A DNA stretch of 64,000 nt from Neoaquamicrobium microcysteis (GCF_008180155.1 NZ_VSZS01000061.1:1-64000), one strand, 5' to 3'. Positions 25,133 to 35,171 are shown, counted from the first letter of the stretch. A program made the numbers and translations. Notes: generated by a model from the letters alone, not told the origin.

Positions 25133-26005
25133 ATGCTTCGCCTGATCGGCGGTGCGGTCGCTGTTGTCGGCTTGATGTTCGGCACCGCGACAGCCAGCGC
25201 CCAATCCACGCCCACGCTCTATTTTTCCGCTATCCCCGATGATGACGAGACGCGCCTTATGGAGCGTTTCGGCAACGTCGCGGCCTATCTGTCGGAACAG
25301 CTCGGCGTGCCCGTCGAATACGTTCCCGTGAAAAGCTATGCGGCCTCGGTGACGGCGTTCCGCAACGACCAGATCCAGCTCGCATGGTTCGGCGGGCTTT
25401 CGGGCGTGCAGGCGCGGCTGGCCGTGCCCGGCTCGCAGGCGCTGGCTCAGGGCGACGAGGATATGAAATTCATCTCCTATTTCATCGCCCACGAAAGCAC
25501 GGGACTGGAGCGTTCGGAGGATTTTCCGGCCGAGGCCAAGGGCTTGAGCTTCACCTTCGGTGCGCAGACCTCGACATCGGGCCGCCTGTTCCCCGAATTC
25601 TACATCCGCGAGGAGACGGGCGAGGCGCCTGACGACTTTTTCTCGCGCGTCGGCTTTTCGGGCGACCACGGCCAGACGTTGCGGCTTGTTGCGACCGGGG
25701 CGTTTCAGGTCGGAGCGCTGAACTACACCGTCTACGACACGGCGGTAGCGGAGGGCGCTCCGGAAGCGGAAACGACGCGTATCATCTGGCAGACCCCGCC
25801 TTACCCCGACTACAACTGGACCATCCGTGGCGATGCGGACGAACGGTTCGGCGAAGGGTTCAGCGAACGGGTCAAAGCCGCGCTCATCGGCATGGACGAT
25901 CCGGAGCTTCTCGCCTCGTTCCCGCGGGCGGCGTTCGTGGAGGCTTCAAACGAAGATTACGCGCCGATCGAGGAGACGGGACGAGCGCTCGGCATTCTCG
26001 ACTAG
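25133..26005 (+). CDS. PhnD-like ABC substrate-binding protein (putative selenate/oxyanion type)
   Basis: This 290-residue protein starts with a signal peptide (MLRLIGGAVAVVGLMFGTATASA) and contains LYFSAIPDDDETRL, VKSYAASVTAFRNDQ, QLAWFGGLSGVQAR and FGAQTSTSGRLFPEF. It belongs to the PhnD-like periplasmic binders; this pattern is the one annotated as a putative selenate ABC binding protein rather than classic phosphonate. The real ligand is not proven. GGAGGATACG precedes ATG 25133. The ATPase gene begins 11 bases after its stop and the permease overlaps that gene, giving a three-gene operon. Confidence 0.75.
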   Translation: MLRLIGGAVAVVGLMFGTATASAQSTPTLYFSAIPDDDETRLMERFGNVAAYLSEQLGVPVEYVPVKSYAASVTAFRNDQIQLAWFGGLSGVQARLAVPGSQALAQGDEDMKFISYFIAHESTGLERSEDFPAEAKGLSFTFGAQTSTSGRLFPEFYIREETGEAPDDFFSRVGFSGDHGQTLRLVATGAFQVGALNYTVYDTAVAEGAPEAETTRIIWQTPPYPDYNWTIRGDADERFGEGFSERVKAALIGMDDPELLASFPRAAFVEASNEDYAPIEETGRALGILD

Positions 26006-26016
26006 GCGTCCGATCC

Positions 26017-26676
26017 ATGCTGCAGTTCAGCGGCGAGGCGCTCGCCTATGGCGACCACACGGTTCTCTCGGGCGTAGATTTCAATCTGCGCCCGGGCGAA
26101 CGCGTCGTGTTGCTGGGGCGCAGCGGCGCGGGCAAGAGCACGCTGCTGAACGCCTCCTATCGCCGCCTGGCCGAAACCCATCCGGACATCGCGCTGGTGC
26201 CGCAGGAGCATGGGCTGGTGCCGCAGCTCTCAGTCTTTCACAATGTCTACATGGGGCGCCTCGACGCCCATGGGGCGCTCTATAATCTCGCGAATCTGGT
26301 CTGGCCCTTTCCCGCGCAGCGGCGCACCGTCGCCTCCGTGCTTGAAACGGTCGGTCTGGCAGGTTTCGACCGCAAGGCCGTCGAGAGCCTGTCGGGCGGA
26401 CAGAAGCAGAGGACTGCGCTGGCCCGCGCGATCCATCGGGGCGGCCGCGTCCTGATCGGCGACGAGCCGGTGTCGGCGGTGGACGAGCGCCATGCCGCGG
26501 CTCTCGTCGACGAACTCGCAACACGCTTCGAAACGGTGCTTCTGGCACTCCATGACGTTGGGCTGGCACGCCGTGTCGCCACGCGACTGGTGGGCATTCG
26601 CGCCGGGCGCATCGTCTTCGACCTGCCCTCTGCCGAAGTTTCCGACGGCGACATCCATGACCTCTATCGCGCCTGA
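26017..26676 (+). CDS. ABC transporter ATPase (PhnC-like)
   Basis: This 219-residue ATPase has Walker A GRSGAGKST, a Q-loop VPQEHGLVPQLS, the signature LSGGQKQR and Walker B VLIGDEPVS, with the switch His in ALHDVGLA. It energises the importer formed with the upstream binding protein and the downstream double permease. The permease start codon lies 20 bases inside its 3' end, so the two proteins are probably made in step. Confidence 0.88.
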   Translation: MLQFSGEALAYGDHTVLSGVDFNLRPGERVVLLGRSGAGKSTLLNASYRRLAETHPDIALVPQEHGLVPQLSVFHNVYMGRLDAHGALYNLANLVWPFPAQRRTVASVLETVGLAGFDRKAVESLSGGQKQRTALARAIHRGGRVLIGDEPVSAVDERHAAALVDELATRFETVLLALHDVGLARRVATRLVGIRAGRIVFDLPSAEVSDGDIHDLYRA

Positions 26677-28219
26677 GCGCTTGCGCCTTCCACGTTTCGG
26701 CCGGCTGGGAACGGCGGCCGCCTTCGTCGTGCTGGCGGTCGCACTTCTGCCCGCCGCCGACTTCCGCATTTCAGGGCACGACCCATGGGCCGAACTGGCG
26801 AGGATGGGGCAGGGCCTGCTTTCTCCGGATTTCTCGGCGATCGGCACATTGGCCAGAGCCGCCGCCCTCACAGTGGCGTTCGCCATCTGCGGCGTCGCGC
26901 TGGGGGCATCGACGGGCTTTGCGCTGGCGCCTCTCTATCGCTTCGCGCCGGTGCGGTTGTTCTGTGTCGCGATACGCTCCATCCATGAGCTCTTCTGGGC
27001 GATCCTGCTGCTTCAGATCACCGGCCTGTCGGTGACGACCGGCATCCTCGCTATCGCGATCCCCTATGCCGGCATCTTCGCGAAGGTTTTCTCCGAATAT
27101 CTCGACGAGGCCGACCCTCGCCCCGCGGCCGCCATGCCTCCGCGTGCCGATTTCATATCGGTGCACTTCTTCGCCCGCCTGCCGCTGGCGGCGCGAGAAT
27201 TTCAGGTATACCTGCTCTATCGGCTCGAATGCGGTCTGCGCTCCAGCGCGGTGCTTGGATTCGTCGGGTTGCCGACGCTGGGCTTCGAGCTGGATACGTT
27301 CTTCAAGCAGGGAATGTATGGCGCGGTCGCCGCCGTGCTGATCATCTACTACGTGCTGATCGCGACGATGCGGCTGTGGATGCGCTGGCCGCTCGCCCCG
27401 TTTTATCTGCTCGCATCGATAGGCTTCATGGCGACGCTGGCGAGCCCGCCCATGGCGCCCGGCGCGCTGATCCGGTTTGTGACGAGCGACATCGTGCCGG
27501 CCCCGTTGCGCAATGGCGATTTGGGTGACCCGGAGACCTGGGTGCGCTTCGGCGACTGGCTGCACATGCTGCTATTCCAGCAAGCGCTGCCGGGGCTGAC
27601 GGCCACGATGATCGTGGCTCAGCTTGCGCTGGTCGTTGCCGGGTTCGTGGCGCTAATCGGCTTTCCGCTGCTGGTGGTCCCGGTCGTCGGGCGGTTCGGC
27701 TCGGCACTCGGCCATATCGGCCTGGTCGTCGGACGCTCGACGCCGGAATACATGCTTGCCTACATCGCGCTGCAGATATTCGGGCCGTCGATGCTGCCGG
27801 CGGTCATCGCGCTCGGGTTGCACAACGGCGCTATCATCGCGCATCTGCTGGGCCGGCAGTCGGCCCATGTCCACGAGAACCTGCGGCCGGACGCGCCGCG
27901 CGGGCTCGTGCTCTACGCATACGAATTGCTGCCACGCATCTATGGCTCGTTCCTGGCCCTCTGCCTGTACCGGTGGGAGATCATCGTCCGCGAATCCGCC
28001 ATCGTCGGCCTGCTGGGGATTGCGACGCTTGGGTTCTACGTAGACCGGGCCATACAGGAGATCAGGATAGACCGTGCGATCGTGCTGCTGCTCGTCACCA
28101 TGCTGGCGACGGTGGCGATCGACGCCATTTCGCGCAGGCTGCGAAAGGCGATCGGCATCGACGGCCTGGTCTCCAGGCGGGATCAGGTGCCGGGAGCGAC
28201 GGAAGCCAGGCTGGCGTGA
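26657..28219 (+). CDS. double-length ABC permease (two PhnE-like domains)
   Basis: The product is 520 residues, about twice the usual PhnE length. Two homologous inner-membrane halves are visible, each with an amphipathic coupling region: FQVYLLYRLECGLRSSAVLGFVGLPTLGF in the first and YGSFLALCLYRWEIIVRESAIVGLLGIATLGFYVD in the second. One chain can thus supply both membrane subunits. ATG 26657 overlaps the ATPase gene by 20 bases; upstream codons in this frame lie inside the ATPase. Fused permeases of this type are known for some phosphonate/selenate-like importers. Confidence 0.85.
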   Translation: MTSIAPERLRLPRFGRLGTAAAFVVLAVALLPAADFRISGHDPWAELARMGQGLLSPDFSAIGTLARAAALTVAFAICGVALGASTGFALAPLYRFAPVRLFCVAIRSIHELFWAILLLQITGLSVTTGILAIAIPYAGIFAKVFSEYLDEADPRPAAAMPPRADFISVHFFARLPLAAREFQVYLLYRLECGLRSSAVLGFVGLPTLGFELDTFFKQGMYGAVAAVLIIYYVLIATMRLWMRWPLAPFYLLASIGFMATLASPPMAPGALIRFVTSDIVPAPLRNGDLGDPETWVRFGDWLHMLLFQQALPGLTATMIVAQLALVVAGFVALIGFPLLVVPVVGRFGSALGHIGLVVGRSTPEYMLAYIALQIFGPSMLPAVIALGLHNGAIIAHLLGRQSAHVHENLRPDAPRGLVLYAYELLPRIYGSFLALCLYRWEIIVRESAIVGLLGIATLGFYVDRAIQEIRIDRAIVLLLVTMLATVAIDAISRRLRKAIGIDGLVSRRDQVPGATEARLA

Positions 28220-28287
28220 GCATGCGCAGCTACGGCTGAAGTGCGCGCAGCTTCCGCTGGCAAAGCGTTCGCGCTTATCATGCTCGA

Positions 28288-29148
28288 ATGACCCGCACCG
28301 CCCGCTGGATGCAACGCGCCTTCATATTCCTGATCGCTTCGGGAACGCTGTGGTTCATCGTCACCCAGATATTCGAGCGGATCGACCAGCGGGTTCCCGT
28401 CTTCGTCGCGCTGTTGCTGACATACGTGATCGCGGCCTATCTGGTGCTGCCATGGATCGTTCGCGCGAGCGTAGCCGTTCTGCGGCGCAACCGGATACCC
28501 AGGGTAACGCGCGCCGCCGACGGTCTGGCCGCCGACCCTGTAAACGTGGTGCTGATCGGCCGGCAGGAGCAGCTAGATGCCGCGTTTGCGGCTGCCGGAT
28601 GGCATGTCGCGGATGCGCTGACGTTTCGCTCGGCGGTGAAGATGGCTGTCAGCTTCGTACTGAACCGTTCCTATCCGACCGCGCCGTTCAGCGCGCTCTA
28701 TCTGTTCGGCAGACGGCAGGACATCGGCTTTCAAGAGGACGTGGGCGACAGCCCGAGGAAAAGGCATCACATCCGCTTCTGGGCAGCGCACGCCGACCTG
28801 GAGGAGGCAGGCGGCGACCCGGCCTACTGGACCCGCCGGCCGCACATCGACCCGGCGCGATCCCATGTCTGGGTCGGAGCCGGCACCACCGACACCGGCT
28901 TCGGCTTCCAGTCCATGACATGGCAGATCTCGCACCGGGTGGATCGCGACGCAGACGCCGAGCGCGAGCATGTCGTCGCGGCGCTGCGGGCGGCGGGATG
29001 GGTGGCTGACGAGCGCTATATCGAACCCGGCGAACCGGTGGGCACCCGGTTCGTCACGGACGGTCGAATATTCCATGCACGCCTGCTTTCCCTCGGATCG
29101 AAGCGGGGCAGTCGGACGGGAGCCGACGATGACGGGATTGCGACCTGA
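28288..29148 (+). CDS. LssY C-terminal-domain membrane protein
   Basis: This 286-residue protein has two N-terminal membrane helices (about residues 10-65) and a soluble domain resembling the LssY C-terminal domain (FSALYLFGRRQDIGFQ, HHIRFWAA, SHVWVGAGTTDTGFGF). LssY-type proteins are linked to Legionella type I secretion, but this domain alone has no established activity. It lies 68 bases after the permease in the same direction and could be in the same or a separate transcript. Confidence 0.65.
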   Translation: MTRTARWMQRAFIFLIASGTLWFIVTQIFERIDQRVPVFVALLLTYVIAAYLVLPWIVRASVAVLRRNRIPRVTRAADGLAADPVNVVLIGRQEQLDAAFAAAGWHVADALTFRSAVKMAVSFVLNRSYPTAPFSALYLFGRRQDIGFQEDVGDSPRKRHHIRFWAAHADLEEAGGDPAYWTRRPHIDPARSHVWVGAGTTDTGFGFQSMTWQISHRVDRDADAEREHVVAALRAAGWVADERYIEPGEPVGTRFVTDGRIFHARLLSLGSKRGSRTGADDDGIAT

Positions 29149-29226
29149 AGATTGGCATCGACGAGGCCCCTGGAGCGTCATAGGATGGCTGTCGTCTGCA
29201 ACCGGTTCCCAGCCCTGGAGGTTGTC

Positions 29227-29424
29227 ATGGCTGCTTTGGGTGACAGAATGCCCCCGATCGTCAACAAGGCCGCGGCGCTGTTTGCGATCGTCGTCGGCTT
29301 CCTCATCGCTGCCGAAGGCTATCGCACCGGCTCCGGATGGATCATCCTTGCCGGCGTCGCCGCGCTTGGCATCGGGCTCGCCCTGCTTGCGCTGAAGATA
29401 TCCCGGCGCAACCGCGGGGCCTGA
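29227..29424 (+). CDS. small two-helix membrane protein, unrecognised
   Basis: This 65-residue protein has two hydrophobic helices (about residues 12-30 and 35-54) and a basic tail ending KISRRNRGA. ATG 29227 is chosen because GGAGG lies at 29217-29221. A longer form from 29152 lacks support. It follows the LssY-domain gene by 78 bases in the same direction and converges on the sugar ABC operon. No family recognised. Confidence 0.5.
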   Translation: MAALGDRMPPIVNKAAALFAIVVGFLIAAEGYRTGSGWIILAGVAALGIGLALLALKISRRNRGA

Positions 29425-29449
29425 ACCGCTGAAGCGAAGGCGAGGGCGC

Positions 29450-30478
29450 TCAGCCGTGAAGGTTTCGTTGCGCCCTGCCGTCAGCGCCGAAATGGTGCAG
29501 ATCCTTGCTTGCCGCGACCAGCCCCACTCTGGCGTCTGCCTCCGGTGAATCGCCGTCGATGACGACGAGACAGGTCTCGCCACTGTCCAGGGCAACGTGG
29601 AGCAGCGAGGAGGCCCCGGTATATTCGGTGATGACGACCTTGCCGGAAAGTTGGCCCCTGTCGGGCGCGACGATGGAAAGGTGCTCTGGCCGGATGCCGA
29701 CGCTCGCCGTGCCGGCCGGCTGCGCGCCGAAGCCCGCGGCCGAAGCTGCCGGGAGTATGTTCATCTTCGGGCTGCCGATGAACTGCGCAACGAAGATGTT
29801 GTCCGGCCGCTCGTAGAGTTCGCGCGGGCTTCCGACCTGCTCGACGAGGCCGTCGCGCAAGACCACGATCTTGTCCGCCAGCGTCATCGCCTCGACCTGG
29901 TCATGGGTGACGTAGATCATGGTGTTGCCAAGGCGCTTGTGCAGCGCTGCGATCTCCGAGCGCATATGGACCCGCAGTTCGGCGTCGAGGTTCGACAGTG
30001 GTTCGTCGAACAGGAACACGTCGGGATGTCCGACGATGGCGCGGCCTATTGCGACGCGCTGGCGTTGCCCGCCCGAGAGTTCGCGCGGAAAGCGCTCGAG
30101 AAGGGCATCGAGCTTGAGGAGGGCGGCCGCTTCGGCGACGCGCCGCTCGCGCTCCGGCCCCGGCACCTTCCGCACCTTGAGGCCGAAACCCATATTGTCG
30201 CGCACGTTCAGGTGCGGGTAGAGCGCGTAGGACTGGAATACCATGGCCACGCCGCGCTTGGCCGGCTGCACCTCGTTGACGACGCGGTCGCCGATGCGCA
30301 ACTCGCCATCGGTGACGTCTTCCAGACCCGATATCATGCGCAGCAGCGTGGACTTGCCGCAGCCCGACGGCCCGACGAAAACCACGAACTCGCCGTCGGC
30401 GACGTCGAGATCGACGCCGCGTATGACCTCGACCCGGCCGAAGCGTTTCTGGAGATTGCGAAGTGTGAGGCTGGACAT
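29450..30478 (-). CDS. ABC sugar transporter ATPase (UgpC/MsmK type)
   Basis: This 342-residue ATPase has Walker [10 protein letters not shown], signature LSGGQRQR, Walker [17 protein letters not shown] and a C-terminal OB-fold domain (from about residue 235) with GIRPEHL, the MalK/UgpC layout. It is the last gene of a GntR-SDR-binding protein-permease-permease-ATPase operon and would power the carbohydrate importer formed with the two permeases just upstream. Confidence 0.9.
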   Translation of the reverse strand: MSSLTLRNLQKRFGRVEVIRGVDLDVADGEFVVFVGPSGCGKSTLLRMISGLEDVTDGELRIGDRVVNEVQPAKRGVAMVFQSYALYPHLNVRDNMGFGLKVRKVPGPERERRVAEAAALLKLDALLERFPRELSGGQRQRVAIGRAIVGHPDVFLFDEPLSNLDAELRVHMRSEIAALHKRLGNTMIYVTHDQVEAMTLADKIVVLRDGLVEQVGSPRELYERPDNIFVAQFIGSPKMNILPAASAAGFGAQPAGTASVGIRPEHLSIVAPDRGQLSGKVVITEYTGASSLLHVALDSGETCLVVIDGDSPEADARVGLVAASKDLHHFGADGRAQRNLHG

Positions 30479-30497
30479 GGCGTTTCCGTAGTTCAGG

Positions 30498-31352
30498 TCA
30501 GCCCTTGACCCCTGACAGGGCGAAGCTCTCGATGATCTGACGCTGGGCCATCAGGTAGACGATGAGAATGGGCACGACGGCGAGCGTGGTGGCCGCAAGC
30601 TGCAAGTGCCACAGCGGCGAGCCGTAGGGATCGGTGAAGTTGGACAAGGCCAGCGGGAGCGTGAATTTCTCCAGCGACGAGATGAAGATCAGCGGCTCCA
30701 GAAACAGGTTCCACGAGTTCAGGAAGGTGATGATGGCGACGGCGGCCAGCGCCGGGCGCGACATAGGCAGCGCGATGCGCCACCAGATGCCGAAGCGCGA
30801 CAGCCCATCCATTTTTCCGGCTTCCTCCAGCTCCTTCGGCAGTGCCAGGAAATACTGGCGCATGAGGAACGTCCCCACGATCCCCTGCGGGCCGAAGACG
30901 GGCAGCAGGATCAGCGGCCAGTGCGTGTCGCTGAGACCCAGCCAGCGGATGAGGAAAAAGTTCGGGATGATGGTCACCTCTTCCGGGACCATCAGCGCGG
31001 ACACCAGAAATAGCGCGACGAGTGCGGCGCCGGCGAAACGCAGCCGCGCCAGCGCGTAACCTGCGAGCGACGAGATGAACAGCGTCAGCGCGGTGACGGT
31101 GACGGCGATGTAGAGCGAGTTGAAATACTGCCTTGCAAAGGGCTGGTAGTTGAAAACCTCGACGTAGTTGTTCCAGCGAAACGAGGTCGGGATCAGGCTC
31201 GGCTGCCCGAATATCTCCAACGGCCCCTTCAGGCCCGAAGAGATCATCCAGAGAAACGGGAACACGAACGGGATCGCGACGATGCAGAGCGAGATGGTCC
31301 AGCAGACCTGCTTGACCAGCCTGAGCTGGGACTGGGTGAGGGAGCCGATCAC
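30498..31352 (-). CDS. carbohydrate ABC permease (MalG/UgpE type)
   Basis: This 284-residue inner-membrane protein has six predicted helices and the coupling-helix motif [19 protein letters not shown], ending SFALSGVKG as many MalG-type permeases do. It starts with GTG 31352, whose bases overlap the TGA stop of the preceding permease (GTGA), indicating translational coupling. The much longer open frame running upstream belongs to a shadow of that permease and was not used. Confidence 0.9.
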   Translation of the reverse strand: MIGSLTQSQLRLVKQVCWTISLCIVAIPFVFPFLWMISSGLKGPLEIFGQPSLIPTSFRWNNYVEVFNYQPFARQYFNSLYIAVTVTALTLFISSLAGYALARLRFAGAALVALFLVSALMVPEEVTIIPNFFLIRWLGLSDTHWPLILLPVFGPQGIVGTFLMRQYFLALPKELEEAGKMDGLSRFGIWWRIALPMSRPALAAVAIITFLNSWNLFLEPLIFISSLEKFTLPLALSNFTDPYGSPLWHLQLAATTLAVVPILIVYLMAQRQIIESFALSGVKG

Positions 31353-32275
31353 GTGTCCCTCCTGCGCAAGGCGAGCTGAACGATCGTCAAAGCCATGACG
31401 ATAACGAACATGATCATGGCGAGCGCCGAGGCGTAGCCGACATCGAAGAACTGGAAGCCCTGCTGATAGATGTAGAAGGCGAGGACAAGCGTTCCGTTCT
31501 CGGGTCCGCCACCCGTCATCAGGTAGATGTGGTCGAACACCTTGAACGAGCCGATCGTGGTGATGACCATGATGACGAGCGTCGTCGGCCCGAGCAGCGG
31601 CCAGATGATCATGCGGAATATCTGCCAGTTCGACGCGCCCTCGAGCCGCGCCGCCGCTTCGTAGTCGCGTGGGATGGCCTGCAGCGCGGCGATGTAGAGT
31701 ATCATGTTGAGCCCGACCATCTTGATGACCCGGGTCACGATGACGGCGACCATCGCCCAGTCGGGCTCGCGCAGCCAGTTGGGTCCCGATATGCCGATGC
31801 CGGCCAGCATCTGGTTGACGAAGCCGGCTTCGCCCTGCAGCAGGAATTTCCAGACGATGGCCCACGCGACAGCCGACGTGACGACGGGCGCGAAGAAGAC
31901 GGTGCGGAAGAAGATGACACCCGGAAAGCGCCGCGACAACGCCAGCGCGAGCCCAAGGGCGAGCGCCATGTTGAGCGGCACGAGGCCTATCGCGAAGACG
32001 ATGGAGTTGCGTACCACCTGCCAGAAATCGGGATTGCGCAGCAGCGCGTCATCGTAGTTGTCGAGCCCGACGAAGGTGGTCTGCTGCGACAGCAGGTTCC
32101 ACTCCGTCAGCGAATACCAGACCACCGCGAACAGCGGCCCGACGAAGAAGATGAGGAAGCCGACAAGCGTGGGGCTCAGGAAGAGCCATGCTTCCATCGC
32201 CTCGCGCATTTTCAGCGTGAGCCACGGCGCGCGTTCCCCGCGCGCCGTCATGCTTGTTGCCGGCTTCCCCGCCAC
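31349..32275 (-). CDS. carbohydrate ABC permease (MalF/UgpA type)
   Basis: This 308-residue protein has six membrane helices and a coupling motif YEAAARLEGASNWQIFRMIIWP, typical of MalF/UgpA partners. It lies nine bases after the binding-protein gene and overlaps the second permease by four bases. The membrane pair plus the ATPase make a sugar importer. Confidence 0.9.
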   Translation of the reverse strand: MAGKPATSMTARGERAPWLTLKMREAMEAWLFLSPTLVGFLIFFVGPLFAVVWYSLTEWNLLSQQTTFVGLDNYDDALLRNPDFWQVVRNSIVFAIGLVPLNMALALGLALALSRRFPGVIFFRTVFFAPVVTSAVAWAIVWKFLLQGEAGFVNQMLAGIGISGPNWLREPDWAMVAVIVTRVIKMVGLNMILYIAALQAIPRDYEAAARLEGASNWQIFRMIIWPLLGPTTLVIMVITTIGSFKVFDHIYLMTGGGPENGTLVLAFYIYQQGFQFFDVGYASALAMIMFVIVMALTIVQLALRRRDT

Positions 32276-32284
32276 TCAAGTCCC

Positions 32285-33529
32285 CTAGAGCTGGGGCTGG
32301 ATGGCCGCGCACACGGCCTTCAGCGCCTCTTCGACATTCGCGTCCGCCCGCCACAGGGCGTCCACGCGCGGCTTCATCGCAGCGAGCAGCTGTGGGCTGC
32401 GCTCGTGGCTGGGCAGCACGCTGCCCTTGGCGATGGCGTCGCCGACGATTTCCATCTGTTCGGCCGGGATGAGCTTGTTGGATGCGGTGAAGGCCTCGCT
32501 CGACAGCACGCTGTTGCGCGCCGGCGGAAAGAACTGCGCCATCTCGGCAACGTTCGCCTCGTTTGTCATGTGAGCGACGAATTCGGCGGCAAGCTCCTTC
32601 TGGCGGCCCGCGGCGAAGACGACGATCGCGGCCTGGCCGATAACCGGCGCTTCGCCGCCGGGGCCTGTCGGCAGCGGCGCTATCCCCCAGTTGAAGCCGG
32701 CGTCGGGCATCAGCGAGGCGCGCGAGATCTGGTTGATCGTCATCGCGGCATTGCCGGAGAAGTAGTCGCCGTTCTCGCCGGGCGGCACGATGGATTTGTC
32801 CGTGAACACCATGTCGTGCAACTGCTGTACCGCAGCCACGGCTTCGGGCTTGTCGAAGCCGCATTCGCCGTTCGACCACACATCACCGCCATAGGCGCGG
32901 ATCGGCGGCATCAGGGCGTGCATGATGCGCGTGTCGTAGCCCTGGCCGTCCTTGAACTCGAAGCCCCACTTGCCGTTGGCCTCGGTCAGGGCCTTGGCGA
33001 CTTCCTGGAACTTGTCCATGTCCCACTTGCCCTTTTCGGCCAGAGCCAGCGGGTCCTCGAGACCTGCGCTGTCGAACATGTCCTTGTTGTAGAAAATCAC
33101 GAAAGGCGAGGTGGAGAAGGGTACGCCCCAGACCTTGTCGTCCGCCGTCCAGAGGCCCATCGCAGGTTCGGAGAAGTCGGCGAGGTCATAGCCCTCGGCG
33201 GCATTCAGTGCGGGCGCCAGATCCTCCAGCACCCCGGCATTGGCGAAGGTGGAGGCGGCATCCTCCATCATCCAGCCGGCATCCGGCGGATTCCCGCCGG
33301 CAAGCTGGAACGTCAGCTTCTGCGTGTAGTCGCCGGCCGGGATCGTCTCGTATCGCACGGTGACGTCCGGGTGTTTCTCCTTGAAGCTCTCGGCGATGCC
33401 GTTGAGCATGGCGAGATGTGCTTCGTTGCCGGTCCAGACGGTGAAGCGCAGTTCAGCCGTCCATGCCGGCGACGAACCGAGCATCAGCGCGAATGTGGAT
33501 GCGGCCAGTATTCCCTTTGCGGCTTTCAT
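32285..33529 (-). CDS. carbohydrate ABC extracellular substrate-binding protein
   Basis: This 414-residue family 1 binding protein has a signal peptide (MKAAKGILAASTFALMLGSSPAWTA cut near residue 25, in two hydrophobic parts) and the cluster motifs VPFSTSPFVIFYNKDMFDSAG and FFSGNAAMTINQISRASLM. It delivers a sugar or oligosaccharide to the permeases encoded downstream. Its ATG is 21 bases downstream of the stop of the SDR gene. Unlike four other transport operons in the window, no hairpin separates it from the permease gene. Confidence 0.9.
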   Translation of the reverse strand: MKAAKGILAASTFALMLGSSPAWTAELRFTVWTGNEAHLAMLNGIAESFKEKHPDVTVRYETIPAGDYTQKLTFQLAGGNPPDAGWMMEDAASTFANAGVLEDLAPALNAAEGYDLADFSEPAMGLWTADDKVWGVPFSTSPFVIFYNKDMFDSAGLEDPLALAEKGKWDMDKFQEVAKALTEANGKWGFEFKDGQGYDTRIMHALMPPIRAYGGDVWSNGECGFDKPEAVAAVQQLHDMVFTDKSIVPPGENGDYFSGNAAMTINQISRASLMPDAGFNWGIAPLPTGPGGEAPVIGQAAIVVFAAGRQKELAAEFVAHMTNEANVAEMAQFFPPARNSVLSSEAFTASNKLIPAEQMEIVGDAIAKGSVLPSHERSPQLLAAMKPRVDALWRADANVEEALKAVCAAIQPQL

Positions 33530-33550
33530 GGGTCTCCTCCCTGGATTGTG

Positions 33551-34354
33551 TCAGCCGTTTGCGAAAGTCTTGTCCTCTGCGGGCAACGCGCCGGGCGCGT
33601 CGCCGATGGTCCAGCCGCCATTGACCGGCAGGTCGGCGCCCGTAACGTAGGCGGCCGCGTCGGAGCACAGGAACAGCACCGGACCCACGAGGTCCTCGGG
33701 GCTGCCGGCCCGACCGGCGGGAATCTTTGCCGTCACCGCCCGGCGAAATGCCGGGTCGGCATACCGGGCCGCGTTGTGCTCCACCTCGATCGCACCGGGC
33801 GAGACGACGTTCATCGTCACCCCGCTGGCGGAGACCTCGCGCGCCAGCGCGCGGACGGCCGTGAGTTGCGCAGCCTTCATTGCCGCGTAGGCGATCGTCT
33901 CGGCACGCGGGCGTTCGGCCATCACGCTGCCGGTTGCCACCACCCGACCCCAGCCCCGCGCAGCCATCGGCGGCACCAGATGCTGCGCCAGCGCCAGCAG
34001 CGAAAGGAAGTTGGCGTTGACATGCGCCATCACATGCGGAGCCGAAGCCTCCTGCCACGGCACGCGCCGTTCGATGGCGGCGTTGGCCACGAGAATGTCG
34101 ATCGGACCGTGATTGGCCAGGACGTCGGCGGCAAGCGCCTCGGCCGCTCCGCCGCGTGTGAAATCGGCCTCGACCATCACTGCCCCGCCAGCTGCTTGCG
34201 CCACATCGGCAGCTCCGGCAGGATCGCCGAAGTGGTGCACGACAACCTGCGCGCCCTGCTCGAACAGGCCGAGCGCGATGGCCCGGCCGATGCCCGAACT
34301 CGCGCCGGTGACGAATGCGCGCCGTCCTTCGAGCGAGAAGCGGCCGCTGGTCAT
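33551..34354 (-). CDS. short-chain dehydrogenase/reductase
   Basis: This 267-residue SDR has TGASSGIG in the N-terminal nucleotide site, VANAAIE in place of NNAG, a catalytic Ser in VVATGSVMAERP and YAAMK. The C-terminus PVNGGWTIGDAPG fits sugar or polyol dehydrogenases. ATG 34354 overlaps the GntR stop by four bases. As the only enzyme in the importer operon, it likely oxidises the imported sugar or its acid; the divergent enolase-family gene may take the next step. Confidence 0.82.
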   Translation of the reverse strand: MTSGRFSLEGRRAFVTGASSGIGRAIALGLFEQGAQVVVHHFGDPAGAADVAQAAGGAVMVEADFTRGGAAEALAADVLANHGPIDILVANAAIERRVPWQEASAPHVMAHVNANFLSLLALAQHLVPPMAARGWGRVVATGSVMAERPRAETIAYAAMKAAQLTAVRALAREVSASGVTMNVVSPGAIEVEHNAARYADPAFRRAVTAKIPAGRAGSPEDLVGPVLFLCSDAAAYVTGADLPVNGGWTIGDAPGALPAEDKTFANG

Positions 34355-35118
34355 CTTCCGCGACCTTTTTCCGCCTTGAGCTTGCCCGTCACTTCGAGCG
34401 AGGCGATGTCGGCGGCTTCGTAGTGTCCGGCGATGGCCTGCTCGGCGCGCGCGCCATCTCCGTCCGCGATAGCCTCGTAAAGCGTACGGTGTCGCTCGAT
34501 CGTCGCTGCCCAATCGGCCAGCGAGCGGTTGGCGCGGCGGGAGAACAGTTCCGACACCTCGCGCTGCACCGAGCGCATACCCTCCATCTGCACGCGGATC
34601 ATCGAATTGCCGGTCGCCATGGCGAGGCCGACATGGAAAAGAATATCGGCCTCGGTGAAGGCCGCCGCATCGCCCAGACCGGACTGCATTTCGTCGAGCG
34701 CGCGCTGCATGGCGGCCATGCCGGCCTTGTCGCGGCGCTGCGAGGCGAGGCGGGCGATGCCGGTCTCGATGACGCGTCGCATCTCGTTTGCCTCGCGCAG
34801 CCTCGTAAGGCTGGAACGGACCGCATAGCCGTAGATTTTTTCCAGCGGTTCGCCGTTCAGCGCCTTCGCACGGGCGACCTTGCCCTGCTGCGTGAAGATG
34901 AGGCCGGCCGAGGTGAGCTGGCGCAGAGCCTCACGGGCGATGGGTTTGGAGACACCGAACTCGCGGGCGATTTCGCCCTCGGGCGGCAAGGGTTCGCCAG
35001 GCGCGATGCGGCCGTCGAACAGGGCGGCCGCGATTGCGTCCGAGACGGTGTCTGCAAGGCGTGCGGGGCTGGCAGGCCTTGCGGCGAACAGCGGCTTTCT
35101 GTCCGGTTCCGTGTTCAT
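34351..35118 (-). CDS. GntR-family regulator (FCD) heading a sugar ABC operon
   Basis: This 255-residue FadR-type regulator has a winged helix (SKPIAREALRQLTSAGLI) and an FCD domain (DILFHVGLA, HRTLYEAI). ATG 35118 is preceded by a good ribosome site (GGGAGGAC). It is the first gene of the operon that continues with the SDR in a four-base overlap, so the regulator is co-expressed with what it probably controls. An 11-bp imperfect inverted repeat at 35172-35202 upstream is a candidate autoregulatory operator. Confidence 0.88.
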   Translation of the reverse strand: MNTEPDRKPLFAARPASPARLADTVSDAIAAALFDGRIAPGEPLPPEGEIAREFGVSKPIAREALRQLTSAGLIFTQQGKVARAKALNGEPLEKIYGYAVRSSLTRLREANEMRRVIETGIARLASQRRDKAGMAAMQRALDEMQSGLGDAAAFTEADILFHVGLAMATGNSMIRVQMEGMRSVQREVSELFSRRANRSLADWAATIERHRTLYEAIADGDGARAEQAIAGHYEAADIASLEVTGKLKAEKGRGR

Positions 35119-35171
35119 CGTCCTCCCTCCCGGCTCGTCACGATCGCAAATCGGTAACACGACGTGCTCCA

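Noticed and set aside
31529-34423. 964-codon plus-strand frame across the sugar ABC operon
   Set aside because: It runs antisense to four recognised genes and shows no family features.
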